NCBI GenBank assembly: GCA_000739515.1
Contig: DF820455.1
Coordinates: forward strand, 1,005,864 to 1,055,768
From: Candidatus Moduliflexus flocculans
GTDB taxonomy: Bacteria; Moduliflexota; Moduliflexia; Moduliflexales; Moduliflexaceae
Direction: 5' to 3'
Length of the DNA stretch: 49,905 nucleotides
Part shown: positions 17,377 through 24,607 of the stretch, piece by piece
Position numbering within the stretch: position 1 is the stretch's first letter
Layout: each line of letters begins with the position of its first letter
Program-made: the position numbers and the translations under genes
The notes under the pieces: generated by a model
Seen by the model: only the letters and a program-made list of their open reading frames with translations
Databases searched by the model: none
Told to the model about the DNA's origin: nothing

Positions 17377-17404
17377 TTGACATCTCACCTGCTCTGCATA
17401 TAGG
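17377..17404 (+). promoter_or_regulatory. Sigma70-type promoter upstream of REC-GAF gene
   Basis: TTGACA is at 17377-17382 with TATAGG at 17399-17404 (16-base spacer). Transcription would begin near 17411, just before the palindromic element at 17421-17542. The 328-base gap between ppx and the next gene holds this promoter and that element and nothing else I can see. Confidence 0.55.
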
Positions 17405-17420
17405 GTTATGTAGATAAGTT

Positions 17421-17542
17421 GTAATTATTTAGGAGTGCCAAAGCTTGCTTTGGCAAGGCGACAACGTCGTCTCAAGTGCGCAACGAACTCGCTCATTCGC
17501 GGCCAAAGCAAGCTTTGGCACTCCTGAGACCTAAATAGTTAC
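17421..17542. mobile_element. MITE-like palindromic element with 8-bp target duplication
   Basis: The element is 122 bases. Its left end GTAATTATTT and right end AAATAGTTAC are near-perfect inverted termini. Inside them lies a longer inverted repeat around AGGAGTGCCAAAGCTTGC (17431 onward) and its complement (17502-17525). Each arm itself folds, as GCCAAAGC-TT-GCTTTGGC. The 8-base word GATAAGTT stands directly on both sides (17413-17420 and 17543-17550), which looks like a target-site duplication. It carries no coding sequence, so it would need a transposase from elsewhere. Related cores occur at 47772 and 48909. Confidence 0.75.
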
Positions 17543-17620
17543 GATAAGTTTAACTTGCTGAGTGTGCGCTTGTTGCTTTTTCGGGCGCGATATTGACGAG
17601 AAAGACAACGTTCTACGATC

Positions 17621-19363
17621 ATGAAATTGCATATTGTAGTGATTGACGATAGCGAAACGGCAAGGGAAGCGATAGTTAGTGTGCTTCCTAAAAGGGAATA
17701 TACCGTCGCCATGATGTCGAACGGAGCGGAAGCGTTGTCTTATCTTGAAGAACACCCCAGCGATTTGATCTTTGTTGATGATTATCTTCCAGATACTGAT
17801 GGTCTCAGCCTGCTGCATACGCTTGTCAAAAAATTTCCCGACGTGCCGATTGTCATGGTCACAGAAAGCGGGTCGGAAAAATTAGCGGTCAATGCGCTGA
17901 AAAGCGGGGCGTCTGATTATCTTGTCAAATCAGCGGATTTCATCTCGAAAGTCCCCCATCTCATCCGAGAAAACCTTGACAAATATGAGATGAAACGCCG
18001 GAATCGCGATTTGGAAAATCAGTTGCGGGATTCCTTCAAACAACTGAAGCAACTGAATCGCGAGCTTGAGGAAAAAGTTTTAGAGCGCACAGAAGAGTTA
18101 GAACGCGCGTATCAGCTTTCCAATGAATTAATGGCCAAAGCAGTAGATTCTAATATGCAATTGGCCGAGTTATACACGGAAGTTGATGAATCGCGGCGCA
18201 AATCGGAGATGAAAATCCGAGAACTCTCGCTGATTAATGAAATCGCCCAGGAAATCACGGCGGCCTCGAATAAAGACCATTTACTGCGGATTGTGCTGGA
18301 TGCGGTGCATGAAGAATTGGGCGTTGATCATTGCGCGCTGCTCCTGCTGAATGAAGAGACACAACATTTGTATATCGGCATGTCGTTCGGCACGCCGGAT
18401 GATCTGTTATTGGCATTGAGATCGCTTCGCGGAGAGCAGGTCTTGCTCGACGTGTTGCGCAGAAACCGTCCACTATTAGTGCAGGATGTCGAAAGCGATG
18501 CCGATTTTATGCCGTTAGCGCATGATTTTCCCGGAATCGAAAGCTTTGCGCTGCTCCCAATTCGCGCGAAAAATAAAGAATTAGGCGTCTGCACGGCTTA
18601 CGGATATGAGCATAACGCCACATTAACGCAAGATGACGTGACCTTTGTCCTCTCCTTAACCAATCAAACGGCATTAGCGTTAATGAGTCTCGATGAAACT
18701 ACGCGGAGAATTCAGGCGGAGCAATTTGCCATGCTGGGAAAAGCGGTCAGTTATATCATGGGAGATATGCAGGCAGCCTTCTCTGGAATTCGCCGTGTCA
18801 TCGAATCGGATGTTCCCCCGGAGGTAGGCCAGCGCATCGAGCAAGAAATGGCGTGGGTCGCGCGTACGCTCGATGAATGTGCGGAATTGGCTCAGGGGCG
18901 GCATGGAACGCTTTCCTGTCAGCAGAGTTCGGTGAAACAGTTTCTTGAAACGATTCAGGCTCAACTCACCGCCCAATTTTCTCGTCAACATATTCAGATC
19001 GAGATCGAAATGGATCAAGATTACGAATGGGCGCTTGATGTTTCTAAAATGCAGCGGGCATTTTTGATTTTAGCTGACAATGCCCGACAGCGGATGCCGA
19101 ATGGCGGCACATTCACCATGAAAAGTCGCCGAGAAGGGAAAAAACACCTCTTTACATTCACAGATACCGGCTATAGTATTCCGGTAGAAAGTCAGGCACA
19201 CCTCTTTGAAACCAGTTGGGCAACTGAAAGTGATCGTCATGACATGGGATTTGGGTTGCTCGTCGCGAAAAAAATTCTGGATGAACATGGGGTTTCTCTT
19301 GATGTCCATAGTGGGAAAGACCAGGGCGCAACATTTTATCTTACGTTCTTGCCGGCTCAATAA
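17621..19363 (+). CDS. REC-GAF-HATPase protein without the kinase histidine
   Basis: Domains in order: receiver (about 1-120, phosphoacceptor D53 in FVDDYLP, switch T in VTESG, K in LVKSAD); coiled coil (about 122-210); GAF (about 215-355); and a kinase-like core (about 375-580). The ATPase part keeps ILADNARQRMPNGG (N box), FTDTGYSI (G1) and DMGFGLLVAKKIL (G2). The dimerisation helix reads LGKAVSYIMGDMQAAF, where kinases have AHEINNPL, so Gly381 stands in place of the phosphorylated histidine. It is probably a signalling adaptor or ATP-binding switch and not a classical kinase. An MglA-type GTPase gene follows after 69 bases. Confidence 0.85.
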   Translation: MKLHIVVIDDSETAREAIVSVLPKREYTVAMMSNGAEALSYLEEHPSDLIFVDDYLPDTDGLSLLHTLVKKFPDVPIVMVTESGSEKLAVNALKSGASDYLVKSADFISKVPHLIRENLDKYEMKRRNRDLENQLRDSFKQLKQLNRELEEKVLERTEELERAYQLSNELMAKAVDSNMQLAELYTEVDESRRKSEMKIRELSLINEIAQEITAASNKDHLLRIVLDAVHEELGVDHCALLLLNEETQHLYIGMSFGTPDDLLLALRSLRGEQVLLDVLRRNRPLLVQDVESDADFMPLAHDFPGIESFALLPIRAKNKELGVCTAYGYEHNATLTQDDVTFVLSLTNQTALALMSLDETTRRIQAEQFAMLGKAVSYIMGDMQAAFSGIRRVIESDVPPEVGQRIEQEMAWVARTLDECAELAQGRHGTLSCQQSSVKQFLETIQAQLTAQFSRQHIQIEIEMDQDYEWALDVSKMQRAFLILADNARQRMPNGGTFTMKSRREGKKHLFTFTDTGYSIPVESQAHLFETSWATESDRHDMGFGLLVAKKILDEHGVSLDVHSGKDQGATFYLTFLPAQ

Positions 19364-19432
19364 CTCTGGGAGGAATTGCAATTCATCGCCGTTCTTTCCA
19401 TACGGAACTCATCAGCATTAGGAACGTTGTCT

Positions 19433-20203
19433 ATGGCACAGTTTAATTATAACACGCGAGAAATTATTGCAAAGGTGGTCTATTATGGGCCATCTGTGGG
19501 AGGCAAAACCACAAATTTGCAATGGCTTCATAGCAAATTAGATCCCAGAAGCGTCGGGAAACTTTTTTCTTTAGAGACTGAAGCCGACCGAACCCTCTTT
19601 TTTGATTTGCTTCCGATCAACCTCGGCAACATCAAGGGAATGGATTTGCGATTGAAGGTGTATACGGTTCCTGGGCAGGTGAAATATAATTCCACCCGGA
19701 AAATGGTATTAACCGGCGCTGATGCAGTTGCGTTTATTGCCGATTCCGACGCAAAACGTCATAAAGATAATGTGGAAAGCCTGAAAAATTTGGCGGAAAA
19801 TTTAGCGTCAAATGGATTGAATATCCGAACTATTCCATTAGTATTGCAATATAATAAGCGCGATTTGCCGAATGTGCTCCCGATTGAGGTGATGGATAAA
19901 AAACTCAACTTTCGGAATTTGCCAGCATTCGGGTCCGTCGCTGTAGATCCAAACGATAATGGCGTGCTGGATTGTTTTATCGCTGTCTTAGTCGCAATGG
20001 TCGAATCGTTCGGCGAAAAATACAAACTTGGCAAATCAAATGAGGAAATTCTACGGATTACAGAAAAATTAGAAAAAAATTTGCGCGAACATGTCGCTCG
20101 CGGGGTTGATGCGAAAGCCGCGAAAAAACAACGCGAGATCGAAGAACCTGGAAAATTTGTGATCAAACCCAAACCATCGCGAGATCAGACTGCGCAGTTT
20201 TAA
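19433..20203 (+). CDS. MglA-like small GTPase
   Basis: MglA is the bacterial Ras-like switch that sets cell polarity and drives gliding or type IV pilus reversals in Myxococcus. The P-loop GPSVGGKTTNLQWLH, the ETEADRTLFFDLLP block, YTVPGQVKYNSTRKMVL and YNKRDLP (base recognition) are all present. ATG 19433 is the start, as MAQFNYNTREI matches the family N terminus. A strong GGGAGGA at 19368-19374 has no well-spaced start codon and may be a leftover. At 256 residues it is about 60 longer than MglA, with a charged C-terminal tail after YKLGKSNEE. No MglB (Roadblock) partner is visible nearby. Confidence 0.92.
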   Translation: MAQFNYNTREIIAKVVYYGPSVGGKTTNLQWLHSKLDPRSVGKLFSLETEADRTLFFDLLPINLGNIKGMDLRLKVYTVPGQVKYNSTRKMVLTGADAVAFIADSDAKRHKDNVESLKNLAENLASNGLNIRTIPLVLQYNKRDLPNVLPIEVMDKKLNFRNLPAFGSVAVDPNDNGVLDCFIAVLVAMVESFGEKYKLGKSNEEILRITEKLEKNLREHVARGVDAKAAKKQREIEEPGKFVIKPKPSRDQTAQF

Positions 20204-20223
20204 CAACTCTCGCGCGCTTTTTT

Positions 20224-20249
20224 TCAGGCGGTCAAGTATGACCGCCTGA
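20224..20249. terminator. Hairpin after MglA-like gene
   Basis: An 11-bp stem (20224-20234 with 20239-20249) has a four-base loop and lies 21 bases past the stop. A T-run precedes it on the plus strand and does not follow it, so the terminator role is uncertain. Confidence 0.45.
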
Positions 20250-20351
20250 TGTGTGTTAAAAACAGACATCCTCCTCTATTTTTTTATTGACTCTTTCCTG
20301 AGTCTCTATGACCTCTCAGCAAGAATCTTCGCCGGTAAAACGACTTCATCA

Positions 20352-20460
20352 AATCATGAATTTTTCAGCGGATTTTGTGCCGCCGACGTCCTCGTCGGCC
20401 TCTCTTCGAAACGCCGAAGAGGAGGGCGGCGGCACGAGGTTCTCTTAAAAATTCATGATT
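20352..20460. repeat. 109-bp nested palindromic element
   Basis: Outer arms AATCATGAATTTTT (20352-20365) and its complement (20447-20460) enclose a second pair GTGCCGCC/GGCGGCAC. Two inner hairpins follow: GCCGACG/CGTCGGC (20382-20399) and CTCTTCG/CGAAGAG (20402-20421). It is non-coding, lies in the 332-base gap before galM, and resembles a MITE or REP-type element. I see no target duplication. Confidence 0.65.
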
Positions 20461-20535
20461 CAATGCAGAGAATCAAACGGCGGAAGAATGTAATCACCTA
20501 AAGAAAAACAACGTCACTTTATGGAGGAGCACACG

Positions 20536-21600
20536 ATGAATGTCACAAAACAGTTTTATGGGAAAACGCATGACGGCGTTGCCGTTGACCTGTACACCTT
20601 GCAAAACGATCATGGCGGAGTGGTTTCAATTACCAATTACGGCGGCATTATTGTTTCCTGGCATGTGCCAGACCGACATGGAAAATTTGATGACATCCTG
20701 TTAGGGTTTGAGACATTCGAGGGATTTTTAGGAGAACATCCTTATTTCGGAGCGTTAATCGGGCGTTACGGGAATCGAATCGAACAAGGTAAATTTACGC
20801 TGAATGGCGTCGAATATACGCTGGCGAAAAACAATGGACACAATCATCTGCATGGCGGCCTGAAAGGGTTTGATAAAGTCGTCTGGAAGGCGACTGAAGT
20901 CCGGCGGGCGGATGGAGTGGGGGTTGAGCTTCACTACCTTAGCAAAGATGGGGAAGAAGGCTATCCTGGCAATTTAAATGTGACTGTTGTGTACGTTTTT
21001 ACCAATGATCAGGCACTCAAGATCGAATATACGGCCACGACAGACAACGATACCGTGCTGAATTTGACGAATCATGCGTACTTTAACCTGTGTGGCGCAT
21101 TGTCAGGCAAGAATGTGCTTGGGCATGAATTGACGATTCAGGCTGATGCGTTTACTCCCGGAGATGCCGGCCTCATCCCCACTGGCGAAATTCGTTCTGT
21201 GAAAGGCACGCCGATGGATTTCACGAAACCTGCGCCGATTGGCGCAAGAATCAAGGAAGATTACGAACCCTTGCATCTTGCGGGCGGGTACGATCACAAC
21301 TATGTCCTGAATAAATCAGACCAAGCATTGACGCTTGCGGCGCAAGTATATGAGCCGACAAGCGGACGGGTCATGGAGGTTCATACGACTGAGCCTGGCA
21401 TCCAGTTATACACGGGAAATTTTTTAGATGGAACTATTACAGGCAAAGGAGGCGTGGCGTATCACCAACATTCCGGCTTCTGCCTGGAAACGCAGCATTT
21501 CCCGAATTCGCCGAATCGTCCAAATTTCCCTTCAACAACATTAAAACCCGGCGAAACATATACCCAGACCACCATATATACATTCTCGGTAAAAAAATAG
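20536..21600 (+). CDS. galM: Aldose 1-epimerase (mutarotase)
   Basis: The enzyme interconverts alpha and beta anomers of hexoses such as galactose. Conserved blocks are NYGGIIVSW, FGALIGRYGNRIEQGKFTLNG, NNGHNHLHGG (catalytic His region), NLTNHAYFNL (second His) and a late STTLKPGETYTQTTIY ending. The catalytic glutamate sits in FCLETQHFPNSPN. GGAGGAG at 20523-20529 sets the start at ATG 20536, and the ATG at 20521 is part of that ribosome-site region. No other galactose gene is nearby. A bidirectional terminator follows. Confidence 0.96.
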   Translation: MNVTKQFYGKTHDGVAVDLYTLQNDHGGVVSITNYGGIIVSWHVPDRHGKFDDILLGFETFEGFLGEHPYFGALIGRYGNRIEQGKFTLNGVEYTLAKNNGHNHLHGGLKGFDKVVWKATEVRRADGVGVELHYLSKDGEEGYPGNLNVTVVYVFTNDQALKIEYTATTDNDTVLNLTNHAYFNLCGALSGKNVLGHELTIQADAFTPGDAGLIPTGEIRSVKGTPMDFTKPAPIGARIKEDYEPLHLAGGYDHNYVLNKSDQALTLAAQVYEPTSGRVMEVHTTEPGIQLYTGNFLDGTITGKGGVAYHQHSGFCLETQHFPNSPNRPNFPSTTLKPGETYTQTTIYTFSVKK

Positions 21601-21627
21601 CGTTCGATTGCATTTGAGAAGCGAAAG

Positions 21628-21665
21628 AAAAAACGGGGCACTCAAGATGAGCGCCCCGCTTTTTT
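21628..21665. terminator. Bidirectional terminator between galM and VWA gene
   Basis: The stem 21634-21644 with 21648-21658 (one A/C mismatch) has a three-base loop. It is preceded by six A and followed by six T, so it serves both converging genes. Confidence 0.9.
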
Positions 21666-21676
21666 ATGGGAAGAGA

Positions 21677-23476
21677 TTATTCTGCGCTTGGCACGTAGAT
21701 TTTCTGCGCGGCATCATACGTTGCTTTTTGAATCAACGTATTGGGGTCTGTCTCGCGATAAATGTAAACATCTGGCGTATAATTCAAGGAGTTTTTCAAC
21801 CGTGTGCCCACATCAACTGCTAATTTTTCCGCGCGGCTCACGGTGGTTGCTGATGAGACGATCACTTCAACCTTCGGAGCGCGTTCGACGATGCTCTTCT
21901 GCGAGATTTCGCGAATATTCGGATTTGCAGTCAAGACCTCATTATACGCATCAACGGATTTTTGTTGTTCCTTTTTCATGCGTTCTTCTTCGGCTGCCGC
22001 CAATTTTTCTGCTTCTTCTCTTGCCCGCTCTTCATCGCGTTCTTTCAGCTTCTGCTGCAAGATTTCTTCTTCAGATGGCAACCCTTGCACTTCCCGGAAC
22101 CACTTGCTGACTTCATTCTGACGTGGGCCTTGTAATTCCATATAGGTTCGATAATGGAGCGAGGCCTTTTCCTTATCATGCAGAATATCTTGATAAATCA
22201 CGCCCATATTGAGGTGGGCGTCAACATTTTTATTATCGAAATCGAGGACTTTTTGGTATTCCGCTAACGCTTCTTGATACTGGCCGTTATCATAATACCG
22301 GTTTCCAATGGCTAAATGCGCCCGATCAAATAAATCGAATCCATTGCCGGAACGAACAAGGCCAATAGTTAATTGCTGCCCTTGATCGATGGTGAAATAC
22401 GAGGCCAAGGGCGGCGTCGTAAGAAATTCGATTTTATAGACTCCCGGAGGAAGTTCATGGGTAGAATAATTGCCATTTGTCAGCGGAAGATCTTCGATGC
22501 GGATTTCCTGAATGTTCAGTTCGCTGCTTTGCTTCGTGATAATCCCAGGCTGGACAGTATTGACCATTGTTTGCCCCTGGGGCGAAGCATCTTTGTTTAA
22601 TTCAGTAGCCTCTCCAATGCGACGATTAACTAATCCTAAAATTTTGCCTTCCGATAGCGTTTTCGCGTCAAGAATTCGCGCGACACTGTAGCGTAATTGT
22701 GACGAGGCATAAATTAATTGCCCTAATTTTTGGCCGCTATCGCGGTTGCTGTCTAAAAATTCGCCATTGCCGCGAACGGCTAAACAATTTAAGAAGGTTT
22801 TCGGCTTGTCATAAATCGTATTGATCCCCAAAACGTTCAAGTTTCCGCCGAACTCGGCGCCTGTTAAGATATCCATTGTCGTGGTGCAAGAATCCGCAAG
22901 TTCGCTGTCACACGTATCATCGCCATCTGTAATCGCAAACGCAATGCGAGAGCCGATATGCCCATCGAAATCCTTCAAGAGTTCACGGACTGAAAATCCC
23001 AACGGCGAAAGCCCTTTCGGCTGAAGTTGCTGGATGACATCAAGCACTTTCGGTCCATTTCCTTCGCTAAAAGGGATCACCAATTCGCTATCCAAACAAT
23101 TATTCGATGTTTTTCCGCCACTAATCCTGAGCGCAAACTGTGTATCTTGCTGAGGGAAATATTTAACGAGAATCTGGGCGAGCTTTTTCGCCACATCAAT
23201 CTTGCGAATGCCATTGATATCCGTCTCTCCCATTGTTTTTGAGGCATCAAAGATAATTTCCACTAAAATTGCGCGTTTATAGGAAACATCGGGCAAAATC
23301 GGCGGCAAATCTTCGTCAATCATTCTCACCACAAGGGAACCGGAGTTTGGTTTGTATTCCAGGCTTGTCGAAATTTGCGTATCAAAAAACGCATCAAGCG
23401 CGAATGTGTCTGAGGCCAGTCCCCCGACCAACGCGAACACACAGCATAAAGCCGTACACAGCAGGTGTTGTTTCAT
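21677..23476 (-). CDS. Exported VWA-domain protein with TPR repeats
   Basis: The start ATG 23476 is preceded by GGGGAGGA. An upstream in-frame ATG at 23506 has no such site. The signal peptide covers about residues 1-26 (HLLCTALCCVFALVGGLA). A von Willebrand A domain follows (about 68-265), with a metal site reading DASKT in place of DxSxS and a later AITDGDDTCD. Around 380-450 are two TPR-like units (GNRYYDNGQYQEALAEYQKVL, LNMGVIYQDI). A charged coiled coil (EEEILQQKLKERDEERARE) and a short alpha/beta C-terminal domain end the protein. It is probably a periplasmic scaffold that binds peptide or protein. The exact role is unknown. Confidence 0.82.
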   Translation of the reverse strand: MKQHLLCTALCCVFALVGGLASDTFALDAFFDTQISTSLEYKPNSGSLVVRMIDEDLPPILPDVSYKRAILVEIIFDASKTMGETDINGIRKIDVAKKLAQILVKYFPQQDTQFALRISGGKTSNNCLDSELVIPFSEGNGPKVLDVIQQLQPKGLSPLGFSVRELLKDFDGHIGSRIAFAITDGDDTCDSELADSCTTTMDILTGAEFGGNLNVLGINTIYDKPKTFLNCLAVRGNGEFLDSNRDSGQKLGQLIYASSQLRYSVARILDAKTLSEGKILGLVNRRIGEATELNKDASPQGQTMVNTVQPGIITKQSSELNIQEIRIEDLPLTNGNYSTHELPPGVYKIEFLTTPPLASYFTIDQGQQLTIGLVRSGNGFDLFDRAHLAIGNRYYDNGQYQEALAEYQKVLDFDNKNVDAHLNMGVIYQDILHDKEKASLHYRTYMELQGPRQNEVSKWFREVQGLPSEEEILQQKLKERDEERAREEAEKLAAAEEERMKKEQQKSVDAYNEVLTANPNIREISQKSIVERAPKVEVIVSSATTVSRAEKLAVDVGTRLKNSLNYTPDVYIYRETDPNTLIQKATYDAAQKIYVPSAE

Positions 23477-23647
23477 AAGTCTTATCCTCCCCAATCCTCG
23501 CCTCACTGAGAAAGATCGAAGCTGGAGGCGTCAAAGAGAACGTCCTCTCCATTTCCGAAAGTCATATTCTGGATGGCATCTCCGCGTAAGCGTAACGATT
23601 CCATCCGTATCCGACAAAATAGAACGAATGCGCGACAATAATAAAAA

Positions 23648-23677
23648 AGAATAGCCCTATTTTTTGGGATTTGTCAA
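23648..23677 (-). promoter_or_regulatory. Sigma70-type promoter of VWA gene
   Basis: On the minus strand TTGACA (23677-23672) and TATTCT (23653-23648) are separated by 18 bases. It lies about 170 bases before the VWA start. The 312-base gap 23477-23788 holds only this. Confidence 0.55.
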
Positions 23678-23788
23678 TAAAAATATGGTTCGTGAGTCAT
23701 CGCAACATGAAAATCATGTCATCATCGCCCTTCTGAAGGGGAAATCTGGTTGGGAAAATTCCATCCGTCGGCAAGGAAAAATGTCTGA

Positions 23789-24484
23789 TTATTTTCTGGA
23801 CGCCATTCCGGGAATGACGCGCAGCAAGAACTGATAGGCATTATTGATTTCAACGAATTGATCGTGCGACTCCAATCCGAAGTCCGGGTGATATTCTTTC
23901 GCCAGGCGCTTGAACGTTTTTTTTATGACGCCAATATCCGATGTTTCTGACAGGCCAAGCGTGCGAAATGCCTGTTGATAGGTGTCATAATGGGTGAGAA
24001 TTTCCCAGGTGCCATTGAGAAATGCCTCGGCGCTCTCTTCATCAAGTTTTGAAAAATTGCGCGGATCGGCGTAAAAATATTTAAGCGAGAGTTCCTCTAA
24101 CGCCGCTTCTCCGACAAGCGTGGCATGATAGGCGCAGTAGGAATCGTTTTCAGCACACGCGGCATCGCAGAAGCCAACAAGTTGTTCGTGAAAATACCGG
24201 CAGTGTCCAGCGTCAGGATAGGGCAATAACATGGTGCGCATGAAATGAATGAACAAATAACGGTCTTCTCGATAGAACATCTCCTGCAACTCATAAAGCA
24301 CATGAAATAGTAGAAAATGATGATGAAACAACTCTATCGGCGTTGCGCGAAAAATTTCGAAATTCGGAAACGCAATTTTGAGCAATTGGCTTTCATAACA
24401 GGGCTCGCGCAACGAACGCAGAAACGCGACAAGAGCCTCGCGATTGATCTGTGCAAGCCAGTTGGCGAATTCTTCTGATGTCAT
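23789..24484 (-). CDS. DnaJ-related protein with C-terminal J domain
   Basis: This 231-residue protein has an N-terminal helical domain. Its block ELFHHHFLLFHVLYELQEMF matches the N-terminal domain I know from DNA-J-related proteins. A compact J domain sits at the C terminus (about 176-225) with HPD at 199-201 in KEYHPDFG. Such proteins are thought to recruit DnaK to specific clients. It stands alone between the VWA gene and a chemoreceptor, with no ribosome site strong enough to decide the start. The middle region has several cysteines (FCDAACAENDSYCAYH) that could bind metal, but no pattern is clear. Confidence 0.8.
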   Translation of the reverse strand: MTSEEFANWLAQINREALVAFLRSLREPCYESQLLKIAFPNFEIFRATPIELFHHHFLLFHVLYELQEMFYREDRYLFIHFMRTMLLPYPDAGHCRYFHEQLVGFCDAACAENDSYCAYHATLVGEAALEELSLKYFYADPRNFSKLDEESAEAFLNGTWEILTHYDTYQQAFRTLGLSETSDIGVIKKTFKRLAKEYHPDFGLESHDQFVEINNAYQFLLRVIPGMASRK

Positions 24485-24607
24485 ATTGGCGAAGGTGATG
24501 CGGAAAATCGCGCCGTATTTCCTCAGGATTCAACGCAAGCGAGCCATTTTCTGCTCGCGGTAGCATTCTGCGCGGCGAGGTTAATCTGTATATAAAATTG
24601 GTAACGG

